A DNA stretch of 43,046 nt from DATARH01 sp036278835 (GTDB taxonomy: Bacteria > Pseudomonadota > Alphaproteobacteria > ATCC43930 > CGMCC-115725), in NCBI GenBank assembly GCA_036278835.1, contig DASUKH010000258.1, positions 1-43,046 of the forward strand. The letters are read 5' to 3'. The position numbers and the translations under genes are program-made. The notes under the pieces were generated by a model. That model made no database searches. It saw nothing but the letters and a program-made list of their open reading frames with translations, and was not told the DNA's origin. Positions 24,341 through 32,743 of this stretch are shown one piece after another (positions within the stretch are counted from its first letter, which is position 1; every line of letters starts with the position of its first letter).

Positions 24341-25843
24341 TCAGCCTGCCGCGCCGGCGGGCTTGGCGGAATCCTTCCCGTCGCGCGCCGTTGCCTCGAC
24401 CGACGCGGCCGCCGTCACCACGTCGCGCGGGTAGGTCCGCCGTCCCGGGATGACGATCAGGCCGGCCACGATCATCGGCAACAGCATGATCATGAAGGTC
24501 CATTCCAGGCCCTGCGCACCGCCGCCGAACCACTCCGAAACCGCGCCGAACAATAAGGGCGCGCCGCCCTCGAAAGCCGAGCGCAGCGACATGCGGCCGG
24601 ATTCCGCCCGCCCCCAAATGCGCGGATGGATGATGTCGAGCCGGGCCGCATCGATCGGCGCGATCGCACCGGCCAGCGCCGCGGCGCCGATCGTCATCAG
24701 GATGGTGCCGAGCCACCATGACGTCGTCCAAATGCCGCCGAAGAAGAACGGCACCGAAGATAACAGCGCCACTGCCGGCACCACGATCCGCGCATTGATG
24801 TAGCCTTTGTCGAGCAGCCGGCGGGACAGCCATCCACCGAGAAGCAGGCCGACGATCGCGCCGATGCCGAAGATGATCGCCAAGGCTGCGACCGAGCCGC
24901 GCGACAGCCCGTAATGCGCGGTGAAATAGATCATCGCGAAGCTGCGGATGCCGGCGAAAAAATAATAGGCGAGGCTGGAGGCGACGATCAGCAGGTCGTA
25001 GCTCGGGATGCGCAGCAGATAGTACATCGCGCGCAGCCAGCCGAGGCGGGTCGGATCCTGGTGCAGCACAAGCTGGCCGCGCGGCTTGACGCCATAATCG
25101 TACCTGGCCTTTTGCGCCACCTGAGGGGCGACGGCGGCCTCCGCCTCTTCTTCCTCGGGGTGCTGGGCCGGCCTGCTGGCCGCCTCGGGGTCGCGCTCTC
25201 CCGGTTCGAGCCAGCTCTGCGTGCCGCGGGCTGGCTCCGGCAGGAACCGCCATATAAGCCAGGCGAGGAAAATGGGCGGCATCGCCATCGTAAAGAAAGC
25301 CCAGCGCCAGTCCGTGAAGCTTGACACCTCGGCAGAGACCAGGAACCCGATCCCGGCGCCCACCAGCTCGCCGGAGATGATCCAGCCGAAGATCTGCCCC
25401 CGTCCGCGGGCCGGGAAGAAATCTCCGGTCATCGAGGCGACGCAGGGCCATGCGGCCCCAGTTACCGCCGCAAGAGCCAGCCGGGTCACCAGCAGGAAGA
25501 TGTACGAGGTGGCAAAACCGCTGGTCGCCATCGCCAGCGCCCACAACAGGATGGTGATGGCCAGCACGTTGCGCCGGTTGATCCGGTCGACCAGCACGCC
25601 GAACGGCAGCGTCGTCAGCGCGCCGGTGAACGAGACCACCGCGAAGAGCAGACCGACCTCGGTGTTGCCGATATGAAATTGCTGCTTTAGCGCGTCGGAG
25701 ACCGCCGACAGCGTCCCCTTGTCGGCGGCGTCGAGGCCGAGCACGGCGGCGAGCAGCACGATGACCTGCACGCGCGCCCGGCCGCCCGCCTTTTGCACGA
25801 GCCGCTCGGCGAGACCCTTGAGAGTGGCGATCGTGCCGGCCAT
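24341..25843 (-). CDS. Major facilitator superfamily transporter
   Basis: The 500-residue protein has 12 hydrophobic segments in two bundles. The first carries GLDAADKGTLSAVSDAL and the MFS loop motif GVLVDRINRRNVLAIT. A charged central loop of about 75 residues (about 205-275, with PEEEEAEAAVAPQ) separates the halves. The second half begins with YYLLRIPSYDLLIVASSLAY. The substrate is unknown. The ATG at 25843 is 24 bases downstream of the oxidase subunit IV stop on the same strand, so it may be the last gene of the respiratory operon. The ribosome binding site is weak (GGAACG), which could mean lower expression. A link to respiration, such as substrate or metal import, is only suggested by position. 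Confidence 0.88.
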   Translation of the reverse strand: MAGTIATLKGLAERLVQKAGGRARVQVIVLLAAVLGLDAADKGTLSAVSDALKQQFHIGNTEVGLLFAVVSFTGALTTLPFGVLVDRINRRNVLAITILLWALAMATSGFATSYIFLLVTRLALAAVTGAAWPCVASMTGDFFPARGRGQIFGWIISGELVGAGIGFLVSAEVSSFTDWRWAFFTMAMPPIFLAWLIWRFLPEPARGTQSWLEPGERDPEAASRPAQHPEEEEAEAAVAPQVAQKARYDYGVKPRGQLVLHQDPTRLGWLRAMYYLLRIPSYDLLIVASSLAYYFFAGIRSFAMIYFTAHYGLSRGSVAALAIIFGIGAIVGLLLGGWLSRRLLDKGYINARIVVPAVALLSSVPFFFGGIWTTSWWLGTILMTIGAAALAGAIAPIDAARLDIIHPRIWGRAESGRMSLRSAFEGGAPLLFGAVSEWFGGGAQGLEWTFMIMLLPMIVAGLIVIPGRRTYPRDVVTAAASVEATARDGKDSAKPAGAAG

Positions 25844-25867
25844 CGTTCCATGACGCGCCCTACCCCG

Positions 25868-26185
25868 TCAGCCATGCCATGGCCAGCCGCGGCGGGTGGC
25901 GTAGTCCAAGTAGGTGTACCCAAACAACAACGCCAGCCAGATAAAGCCGCTCCCGGCATATACCCATTTGAGAGAAGGCGGCCCCTTTAACCGCATAAAC
26001 AGGATATAGAGGGTCGCCGCCTGCACCGCGGCAATGCCGTATTCCGCCATTGGCGCCCAAATCCCCATGGCAAGGAAGGCGGTCCACATGCTGATCCCGG
26101 TCAGCACGATCATCGCCAGCCACGCGATGATAAAAGGCAGCGGCCGCGACGCCTTCGGCCTGATCTCGGGCAGCGGGATCTTCAT
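25868..26185 (-). CDS. Cytochrome c oxidase subunit IV family protein
   Basis: The 105-residue protein has three hydrophobic segments (PFIIAWLAMIVLTGISMWTA, YGIAAVQAATLYILFMRLKG and YAGSGFIWLALLFGYTYLDY). This matches the small prokaryotic subunit IV of heme-copper oxidases, a structural inner-membrane subunit. The start is ATG 26185, overlapping the stop of the subunit III gene by 4 bases (ATGA). The position at the end of coxB-coxA-coxC is the usual one. The sequence of this family is weakly conserved, so the call leans on size, topology and location. Confidence 0.85.
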   Translation of the reverse strand: MKIPLPEIRPKASRPLPFIIAWLAMIVLTGISMWTAFLAMGIWAPMAEYGIAAVQAATLYILFMRLKGPPSLKWVYAGSGFIWLALLFGYTYLDYATRRGWPWHG

Positions 26186-26832
26186 GAGCGTCCAACCAGG
26201 TAGATCGAGGGGTAAAGGAAGACCCACACGGTATCGACAAAACTCCAATATATGCCGATAACCTCGAGAGGCTGGTAATATTCGGGGGTGATCTCGCCCC
26301 GCGGTATCTTGTACAACAACAGATACAGAATCAGGCCGATGCCGACCGACAGGTGGATCGCGTGCAGGCTGGTGGCGATCCAGTAGAATACCCAAAACAA
26401 CTCTCCGGAGGGCGTCTCCTCGGGTTTCATCAGGAAATTGACGGCCGGGATCACCCGGTCGGTCCAATCCTGGTAATATTCGTAACCCTTGATGCACATG
26501 AAAATCACGCCGAGCACCAGGGTTGCGACGAGAAACCAAACCATCTCGCGGCGGCGGCCCTGGGCGCCGGCGTTGATCGCCAGCACCATCGTCAGGCTGC
26601 TGGTCAAGAGTATCGCGATATTGACGCTGCCGCACCAGAACACCGCATCCCGACCGGCCACCGCAAATTGCGGCCAGTATGTGGTTCGATACACGAAATA
26701 GCTGAAAACCAGCGCGCCGAAAAACATCGTCTCGGTCGCAAGAAAAATCCACATCCCATACTGCGCGGTCTCGCCCTGATGTTCGAGCGAGGCGAACTGA
26801 ACTTCCGGCGCGATGGTCAGCTTAGGCGGCAT
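26182..26832 (-). CDS. coxC: Cytochrome c oxidase subunit III
   Basis: The 216-residue membrane protein carries the subunit III pattern. After a short N-terminus come GMWIFLATETMFFGALVFSY, an RREMVWFLVATLVLGVIFMC helix, HAIHLSVGIGLILYLLL and the final IGIYWSFVDTVWVFLYPSIY. Five helices are visible, as in short bacterial subunit IIIs lacking the first two helices. The subunit stabilises proton uptake by subunit I in the inner membrane. The ATG at 26832 lies inside the 3' end of coxA (11-base overlap), and its stop overlaps the subunit IV start. Confidence 0.94.
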   Translation of the reverse strand: MPPKLTIAPEVQFASLEHQGETAQYGMWIFLATETMFFGALVFSYFVYRTTYWPQFAVAGRDAVFWCGSVNIAILLTSSLTMVLAINAGAQGRRREMVWFLVATLVLGVIFMCIKGYEYYQDWTDRVIPAVNFLMKPEETPSGELFWVFYWIATSLHAIHLSVGIGLILYLLLYKIPRGEITPEYYQPLEVIGIYWSFVDTVWVFLYPSIYLVGRS

Positions 26833-28474
26833 AATGGGTCCCGTCCTGCATGATGTAGCTGCCGTCCTCCGGGTCGTAAGAGTAGGGCCCCAATGTCACG
26901 ACCGGCGTGCGGTCGAAATTGTGCTTGGGCGGTGGCGAGGGGGTCATCCATTCGAGCCCGGTCGCCCCCCACGGGTTGGGGCCGGCCTCGCGGCCCCAGA
27001 TCAGCGACCAGCCGAGATAGAACAACGGCAGCGTATAGGCGACCGCCAGGATCGAGGCGCCGGCCGAGGACAATACATTCCAGGATTGCCATTGGGCCGG
27101 ATAGGTGTAGATGCGCCGCGGCATCCCGAGATAGCCGAGAATGAATTGTGGGAAGAAGGTCGTGTTAAACCCGATGAAGGTCAGGATCGCCGTGAACCGC
27201 GCCCACATCTCGGGATAAAGCCGGCCGGTCATTTTCGGCCACCAGTAATGCAGCCCGCCGAAAAAGGCGCTGACCGTGCCACCGATCATGATGTAGTGGA
27301 AATGCGCGATAATGAAATACGTATCCTGCAGGTGAATGTCGAGCGCCAGGGTAGCAACCATTAACCCGGTCAGACCGCCGATCGTAAACAGCACGATGAA
27401 ACCCAGCGCGTACAGCATTGGCGCATCGAAACTAATCCGCCCCTTGTGCAGGCTGACCGTCCAGTTGAATACCTTGATCGCCGACGGCACCGCGACGACG
27501 AAGGTCGTCACCGAAAATACCACCGCCGAGAAAATCGAAATCCCGGAGGTGAACATGTGATGGCCCCACACGAAGAAGCTCACCACCGCGATCGACATCA
27601 AGGCGATCGCCATGCCGGAATAGCCGAAGATCGGCCGGCGCGCGTAGCACGGGATCAACTCGCTGACCACCCCCATCGCCGGCAGAATCATTATGTAAAC
27701 CGCCGGATGAGAATAGAACCAGAACATATGCTGCCACAGGATCGGGTCGCCGCCGAGCGTCGGGTCGAAGATGCCGAGGCCGGCAAACCGCGCAAAAGAC
27801 AACAGCGTCATATCCATCGCCAGCACCGGGGTCGCCAGCAGCATGACGACGCTGACCGCGTAAATGCCCCAAATGAACAGCGGCAGCCGGGTCCACGTCA
27901 TGCCCGGCGCCCGCAGCCGGTGGATCGTGACGACGAAATTGAGGCCGGTCATGATCGACGAGAAGCCGTTGATGAACACTCCCAATGTCGCGGCAAAGAC
28001 ATAACCGTTGGAGAACAAAGTGGAAAATGGTGTATAGAAAGTCCATCCGGTATCGACGCCGCCCATGACCAGCGAATAGAGAATCACCGCCCCGGATAAA
28101 TTGAAGACGTAGAGACTGGCGAGGTTGAGGCGCGGAAAGGCAAGGTCGTGAGCACCGATCATCATCGGCACAAAGAAATTGCCGAGCGTTGTCGGGATCG
28201 ACGGGATCAGGAACAGCCAGACCATCACGATCCCGTGCACCGTGAACATGCGGTTGTACACGTCGGGCTGCAGCAGCCCTTGCGGGGTCGCGAGGTTCAG
28301 GCGGATCAGCGTCGCCGCAATGCCGCCGATAAAGAACCATAAGGTGATCGAGGCGAAAAACATCAATGCGATGCGCTTGTGGTCGGTGGCCAGCAGCCAA
28401 GAGCGCAGCGTATGTTCACTGTTGAGATAGCTGGGTTCGGCAAAACCGGCGGGGACGGCCGCTTCGAGGCTCAT
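26822..28474 (-). CDS. coxA: Cytochrome c oxidase subunit I, A2-type
   Basis: The catalytic subunit, 550 residues and 12 helices, reduces oxygen at heme a3-CuB and pumps protons. Ligands are visible: H80 (VHGIVMVW) and H393 for the low-spin heme, H391 (AHFHYIMIGG) for the high-spin heme, and H256, H305 and H306 for CuB, with Y260 as the cross-linked tyrosine. The motif at 254-260 is YSHPAVY: the proton-channel glutamate of A1 enzymes (GHPEVY) is absent and the Tyr-Ser pair of A2 enzymes is present. A2 enzymes of this kind are typical caa3 oxidases. ATG 28474 overlaps the coxB stop (ATGA). The frame stays open upstream inside coxB but is not this protein. Confidence 0.96.
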   Translation of the reverse strand: MSLEAAVPAGFAEPSYLNSEHTLRSWLLATDHKRIALMFFASITLWFFIGGIAATLIRLNLATPQGLLQPDVYNRMFTVHGIVMVWLFLIPSIPTTLGNFFVPMMIGAHDLAFPRLNLASLYVFNLSGAVILYSLVMGGVDTGWTFYTPFSTLFSNGYVFAATLGVFINGFSSIMTGLNFVVTIHRLRAPGMTWTRLPLFIWGIYAVSVVMLLATPVLAMDMTLLSFARFAGLGIFDPTLGGDPILWQHMFWFYSHPAVYIMILPAMGVVSELIPCYARRPIFGYSGMAIALMSIAVVSFFVWGHHMFTSGISIFSAVVFSVTTFVVAVPSAIKVFNWTVSLHKGRISFDAPMLYALGFIVLFTIGGLTGLMVATLALDIHLQDTYFIIAHFHYIMIGGTVSAFFGGLHYWWPKMTGRLYPEMWARFTAILTFIGFNTTFFPQFILGYLGMPRRIYTYPAQWQSWNVLSSAGASILAVAYTLPLFYLGWSLIWGREAGPNPWGATGLEWMTPSPPPKHNFDRTPVVTLGPYSYDPEDGSYIMQDGTHYAA

Positions 28475-29436
28475 CGCACAGACCCCTTGTTGCCGGCGCT
28501 CAGCGAACGGATGTATTCGATCAGCTTGATCAGATCGTCCTCGCTGAGCTGGCCGGAAAAATCGGGCATGATCGGCGGATAGCCCGCCACCGTGAAACTG
28601 CGCGGCCGCAGGATGCAGTCGCGCAGATAGGCTTCGTCGGCATACCGCACCGAGCCGTCCTGCAGATGGACGTAGGTGCCGTAAATGCCGACCAGCGAGG
28701 GCGCGTGCACGGTGCTGTTGGCGCCGTGGCAGCCGCTGCAGCCATGCGCCCGAAACAGCTGCTCGCCCTCTTGCGCCAGCGAGTCGTGCACCCCTCTCTG
28801 GCGCAGCCAATTTGTATAGTCGGGCACCGACATGACGACGATCTCGCCCCGCATATGGGCGTGCTCGGTGCCGCAATATTCGGAGCATTCGAGCATGTAG
28901 GTCCCGGTCTTGTCGGCCTTGAACCACATCGTCTCGTAAGTCCCCGGCACCGCATCGCGCTTCAGGCGGAAGGCCGGGATGAAGAGGCTGTGAATGACGT
29001 CCTGCGAGGCGATCACCACCCGCACCTTCTTGCCGACCGGCACGTGCAGGGTATTGATCTCGCGCTGGCCGCCAGGATGCTGGAATTTCCACATCCACTG
29101 CTTGCCGACCGCGTACACTTCAAGATCGCCGCGCGGGGTCTGGTACATCCAAATATAAATCGAGGCGCCCCACACGAAGGCGACAAAGAACAACAGGAAG
29201 GTGGCGGTCGTCCAGCCGATCTCGAAATGCCATGTCTTCTTGACCCGGTCGGCGCGCGAGAAGGCGGTGCCGCGCCGGTAAAGTACAAGATAGGTCGAAA
29301 TCAGGCCGATAACCGTCGCCAGAATGGCGAAGGCGAGCGCGGTCTCGGCGACAAACAGGCTGTTGACGACATTGCCAGTGTTGGACGCGGTGGGCGGCCA
29401 GAACGGGATCCAACTATAGGTCGAGCCGTGGAACAT
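28471..29436 (-). CDS. coxB: Cytochrome c oxidase subunit II with fused cytochrome c domain (caa3-type)
   Basis: The 321-residue protein has two N-terminal helices (about 28-52 and 75-97) and a periplasmic cupredoxin domain. The binuclear CuA ligands are H149 (DVIHSLFIPAF), C184, E186, C188, H192 and M195 (CSEYCGTEHAHM). A C-terminal cytochrome c domain follows, with heme site C233-S-G-C236-H237 and likely axial Met M290 (GYPPIMPDFSG). Electrons pass from heme c to CuA to subunit I. The fusion removes the need for a soluble cytochrome c and fits direct docking to Alternative Complex III. ATG 29436 is 6 bases after the SCO gene stop. Confidence 0.96.
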   Translation of the reverse strand: MFHGSTYSWIPFWPPTASNTGNVVNSLFVAETALAFAILATVIGLISTYLVLYRRGTAFSRADRVKKTWHFEIGWTTATFLLFFVAFVWGASIYIWMYQTPRGDLEVYAVGKQWMWKFQHPGGQREINTLHVPVGKKVRVVIASQDVIHSLFIPAFRLKRDAVPGTYETMWFKADKTGTYMLECSEYCGTEHAHMRGEIVVMSVPDYTNWLRQRGVHDSLAQEGEQLFRAHGCSGCHGANSTVHAPSLVGIYGTYVHLQDGSVRYADEAYLRDCILRPRSFTVAGYPPIMPDFSGQLSEDDLIKLIEYIRSLSAGNKGSVR

Positions 29437-29442
29437 CGGCCC

Positions 29443-30225
29443 TCAGCGGTGGCGGTTGCGGCGGATCGCCGCGAAGATGGCAATCAGCGCGACGGTCGCG
29501 CCGAGGTTGGCGATCGTGAATGCCGTCAGAATTGGGGCCGTGTAGCGGCCGGTAGCGCCTTCGATGTGGCACAGCAGCAGCACCCATTGGAGCGGCCCCA
29601 GCGCTTTGTTCTCTTCGGCGTCCGCGATCGCGCCGGTCAGCTCGGCGGGGGTGGCGCCGACCCCGAGAAGGTAGCGGCTGATGCGCCCGCTGGCGGACGC
29701 CACGATAAACCCGGCCGGATGGATGTACTGGTCGAGCGCCGGATCGTAGCGGTAGGGGAAGCCGACGGTCTCGGCGATCCCTTTGACCGTCGCCGCCGGT
29801 CCGGTCAGGAAATGGATGCCGGCCTCCCCGGCCCGCGTGCGGTGATAGAAGGCGAGGTATTTCGCCTTTGCGGCCGCGGAATCGACCGGCCGGTCGCGGG
29901 GATCGATGCTGATCGCCAGCATCTGAAAATCGCGGCCGGCTTCGAGCGGCAGCTTGTCGAGCGCCGCGATCAGGGTCTGCAGGGTCACGCCGCACAGCGT
30001 CTTGCAGCGCAGGTAATCGAGCACGAGGATGACCGGCTTATTCGTAAAATAATGGCCGAGCGTCACCCGCTCCGCGTGCTCGTCGACAAGCGCTGCGGCG
30101 ACCGGCAGCTGCGCCCCCGGATGCGGCTGGAAGGCGAAATCCGCGACCCCGTCGGCGCCAGCGGCCGGCGGCCACGCAGCCAGTGCGATCAGCACGAGAA
30201 GCAACAGCGCCACCCCGCGGCTCAT
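29443..30225 (-). CDS. SCO1/SenC-type copper chaperone with C-terminal membrane helix
   Basis: The 260-residue protein starts with a signal or anchor (GVALLLLVLIALAAWPPAAG). A thioredoxin-like SCO domain follows with the copper-binding CxxxC (C74-K-T-L-C78) and the conserved histidine H169 (DQYIHPAGFIV). SCO proteins deliver copper to CuA of subunit II in the periplasm. An extra hydrophobic segment near the C-terminus (APILTAFTIANLGATVALIA) would anchor it at both ends, a feature seen in SCO proteins of some ACIII/caa3 operons. ATG 30225 overlaps the upstream stop (ATGA) and coxB follows after 6 bases, consistent with CuA assembly. Confidence 0.93.
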   Translation of the reverse strand: MSRGVALLLLVLIALAAWPPAAGADGVADFAFQPHPGAQLPVAAALVDEHAERVTLGHYFTNKPVILVLDYLRCKTLCGVTLQTLIAALDKLPLEAGRDFQMLAISIDPRDRPVDSAAAKAKYLAFYHRTRAGEAGIHFLTGPAATVKGIAETVGFPYRYDPALDQYIHPAGFIVASASGRISRYLLGVGATPAELTGAIADAEENKALGPLQWVLLLCHIEGATGRYTAPILTAFTIANLGATVALIAIFAAIRRNRHR

Positions 30226-30596
30226 GGCGCCGCCTTCGGATAGCCGGGAATGCCGGTGCGGACGATCTTCTTCATCGCCGCCTCGATCGGGATGTGGACG
30301 AGACCCTTCTTCTTGTCGATCCAGTAGTAGGTGCGCAGCCGCTTGTCTTCGACGACCAGGTACCGGTCGAGATCGGCGGCGGTGCTGATCTGCAGCCGCG
30401 GCGCCGCCGGCTCGACCAGCAACGCCTTGCTCTGGTCGGGCAGCGCCCGCGGGAAGGCAGCCATCAGGATGAACGGCGTGATCACCAGAAAAAAAACGGT
30501 CCCGACAAAGACCCAGGCGACATAGCGCAGCCGCCAGTCGCGCTCCTCGTACTGGGTATCCGGGTTCCCCTGGACGTACTCGACCTTGTCAGACAT
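30222..30596 (-). CDS. Conserved one-TM protein of the ACIII/caa3 operon
   Basis: The 124-residue protein has a charged N-terminus, one helix (YVAWVFVGTVFFLVITPFIL, about 25-45) and a periplasmic part with PRLQISTAADLDRYLVVEDK and RTYYWIDKKKGLVHIPIEAA. From memory, proteins with a PRLQ ... DL ... ED ... YGWIDR ... G-V-RIPI-AM pattern recur beside SCO and oxidase genes, but none has a defined role. An assembly factor or small accessory subunit is likely. ATG 30596 lies within the 3' end of actF (8-base overlap), and its stop overlaps the SCO start. The upstream open frame to 30644 is ignored. Confidence 0.82.
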   Translation of the reverse strand: MSDKVEYVQGNPDTQYEERDWRLRYVAWVFVGTVFFLVITPFILMAAFPRALPDQSKALLVEPAAPRLQISTAADLDRYLVVEDKRLRTYYWIDKKKGLVHIPIEAAMKKIVRTGIPGYPKAAP

Positions 30597-31704
30597 GGCC
30601 GACCCTCCACACCTGACCGCCCCCGGCGACGACCCGGCGCACATAGCGCAGCGCCCAGGCGAACAGGAGCACTATCGCCGCGCCCAACGCGATGATGGCG
30701 GCGAAATCGAGCCAGAACGGGCCGGCGGTGCGGAATTGCGGCAAGACCAGCCACCAGTAATCGGCCACCCGGCTGAGCAGCATCAGCACACAGATGACCG
30801 CGACGACGACTCGGCTCCTTTTGCTGGGGGCCCACAGCAACACCAGAAACGGCACCATGAACCCCAGGCCGGCGGCGACGTAGAGCGCCCCGTGCCACGT
30901 CGGATCGAGCCGGTACAGGTACCATTCGATCTCGTGCTTGATGTTTTCTTCCCAGATGATCAGGAACTGCATGAACTCGGTGTAGGCCCAGAAGATCGTC
31001 GTCGCGAGCAGGATGCGGGCAACATCGGCCATGTGGGCGCGGCGTTCCTCCTCCCCCGGCCAGCCGAACAGTGCGATCGCCAGCAGCACAAGCGCGAGGC
31101 CGGTGTTGAACCAGCCGGCCCCGGCAATGTATGGGAAAATCGACGACCAGAAGCTCGGGTCGAGTGACAAAATCCAGTCGATCGCCGCGAAACCGCACGA
31201 AAAGGCGAGCAGGATCAGGGCAATGCCGCTCATCCACGACAGCCGCGGCAGGATCGGGCTGCGCACGCCGCGCGGCGCCCACAGCGCGAATGCGGCAAGC
31301 AGGTTCCACAGGACGACGTAAGCGCCGTACCGGATATAGAATGCGGTGGGGTTCAGATAGAAGGTGTTGGTCAGGCTGGGGACCGGATGCGTCCAGCTGT
31401 AGAGCGCGTGCAGATCGACAAAAGCCGGAATGCCCGCGAGGGTTGCGAGCGGCATCGTGGCGATCGCCGCGTCGAGCACCGGCCGGGCGGTCGCCATCCA
31501 ATCGCCGCCGGTGAGATCGTGCACCAGCACCAGCGTCACCCCGGCCAGCGGCACTCCGAGCCACAGCAAATACGCGCACAGCCAGGCGCGGAAAAACCCG
31601 GTCCCGCCAAAAACGACGCCGCCGATAACGCATCCGGCGATGCCGAAGGCGAGCACCACCAGGGCGCCGATATTGAAGATCAGCCAGTTGCGGTCGGCGC
31701 TCAT
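30589..31704 (-). CDS. actF: Alternative Complex III membrane subunit ActF
   Basis: The 371-residue protein has about ten hydrophobic helices and is a shorter relative of the NrfD-like ActC, as known for ActF. Visible conserved pieces are YSWTHPVPSLTNTFYLNPTA, WILSLDPSFWSSIFPYIAGA and FLIIWEENIKHEIEWYLYRL. In the complex it is an inner-membrane subunit; the quinol site itself is attributed to ActC. ATG 31704 overlaps the actE stop by 4 bases. The longer open frame to 31842 is antisense-like low-quality sequence and is not used. Confidence 0.9.
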   Translation of the reverse strand: MSADRNWLIFNIGALVVLAFGIAGCVIGGVVFGGTGFFRAWLCAYLLWLGVPLAGVTLVLVHDLTGGDWMATARPVLDAAIATMPLATLAGIPAFVDLHALYSWTHPVPSLTNTFYLNPTAFYIRYGAYVVLWNLLAAFALWAPRGVRSPILPRLSWMSGIALILLAFSCGFAAIDWILSLDPSFWSSIFPYIAGAGWFNTGLALVLLAIALFGWPGEEERRAHMADVARILLATTIFWAYTEFMQFLIIWEENIKHEIEWYLYRLDPTWHGALYVAAGLGFMVPFLVLLWAPSKRSRVVVAVICVLMLLSRVADYWWLVLPQFRTAGPFWLDFAAIIALGAAIVLLFAWALRYVRRVVAGGGQVWRVGHV

Positions 31705-32213
31705 TTGAGGGCGGCCCGGTAAACCGGCGGCACATCGGCGATGGTCGCCTTCTCGCTGGCCTGCAACGCGCGGATATAGGCGATGATCGCCCAGCGATCT
31801 GACGGCGCCACCCGCTCGGCATACGGGTACATGACGCCCCAACCGTGGGTGATCACGTCATAGAAATGCTGGTTCGGCGCCTCCTCCAGCCGCTTTTCGA
31901 AATAGGAGGGCGGTTGCGGAAAGCCGCGCTGCACGACCATGCCGTTGGCATGGCCGTCGCGGCCGTGGCAGGGAGAGCAGTAGATGTTGAACCGCTGCTG
32001 CCCGCGCTGCAGCAATGCCAGCGTGACCGGCGGCGGCCCCGGCGGCTTCAGCTTCTCGTTGCGGGCGACGATGCCGTGCGGCGGCAGCGGCGGCCAGTGG
32101 ACCGGTTCGCCGTACGGCACCGCATACGCCTTGCGCTTCGGCTGGTTCGCCATGTTGTCGCAGCCAGCCAGCGCGAGCAGCAGCGCGAGCAGCAGGTAAA
32201 CCGGCCACCTCAC
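31701..32213 (-). CDS. actE: Alternative Complex III monoheme cytochrome c subunit ActE
   Basis: The 170-residue lipoprotein starts at GTG 32213, which forms a GTGA overlap with the actD stop. The signal (VYLLLALLLALAGC18) ends in an LAGC lipobox. The single c-heme site is C79-S-P-C82-H83 (NIYCSPCHGRDGH), with M128 (GVMYPYAERV) the probable axial ligand. It anchors to the periplasmic face of the membrane and carries electrons from the ActA hemes toward the cytochrome c domain of subunit II. The size and order match ActE of known complexes. Confidence 0.92.
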   Translation of the reverse strand: MRWPVYLLLALLLALAGCDNMANQPKRKAYAVPYGEPVHWPPLPPHGIVARNEKLKPPGPPPVTLALLQRGQQRFNIYCSPCHGRDGHANGMVVQRGFPQPPSYFEKRLEEAPNQHFYDVITHGWGVMYPYAERVAPSDRWAIIAYIRALQASEKATIADVPPVYRAALK

Positions 32214-32743
32214 GCCGTGACCTCCTCGATCCGCTCGGCCCCGCAGCGCTCGAAAATACGGGAGACCGTCGCCAGATCGAAACTCGGGTCGCGCATCTCG
32301 ACGCACAGCACGAAGCCGTCGCGCGAGGCCCGGCCAAACTCGTCCGCGTTGAATAGCGGGTGATAAAGCTGCGGCAGCCGGCTCGCCACCAGGAGGCCGA
32401 CAAACCCGGCGAAGACCGTCACCAGCAGCATGAATTCGAAGGTGCTGACCATGAAGGCCGGCCAGCTGTTGTGCGGCCGGCCGCCGACATTGAGCGGATA
32501 ATCCAAGGCCTCATCCCAATACTGGATGAAGTAGCCCCAGGCCGCCCCGCACAGCGCGGCGACGAACATCAAGATCGGCAAAAACAGCTTGCGCCCCGGA
32601 TGCAGCAACTCGCCGAGGCCCTCGACCGGATAGGGGGTGTAGGCCTCGACGCCGTGCAGCCCGAGCCGGCGCAGCTGTGCCGCCGCCTGCTGGATCGCCT
32701 CCGGGGTCGCGAACACGCCGATGAGGCCGTAGGGCTCTCTCAC
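32210..32743 (-). CDS. actD: Alternative Complex III subunit ActD (DUF3341)
   Basis: The 177-residue protein begins at GTG 32743 (VREPYGLIGVFATPEAIQQA), giving a GTGA overlap with the actC stop. It has two transmembrane helices (LFLPILMFVAALCGAAWGYF and FEFMLLVTVFAGFVGLLVAS) and a C-terminal soluble part. This is the known ActD plan: N-terminal domain, two helices, no cofactor. It is a structural subunit of the complex in the inner membrane. The frame is open far upstream inside actC, but only this part matches. Confidence 0.9.
   Translation of the reverse strand: MREPYGLIGVFATPEAIQQAAAQLRRLGLHGVEAYTPYPVEGLGELLHPGRKLFLPILMFVAALCGAAWGYFIQYWDEALDYPLNVGGRPHNSWPAFMVSTFEFMLLVTVFAGFVGLLVASRLPQLYHPLFNADEFGRASRDGFVLCVEMRDPSFDLATVSRIFERCGAERIEEVTA

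Noticed and set aside
28666..30243. 525-codon plus-strand frame across coxB and the SCO gene
   Set aside because: Antisense to two clearly identified genes; no motif or start signal.
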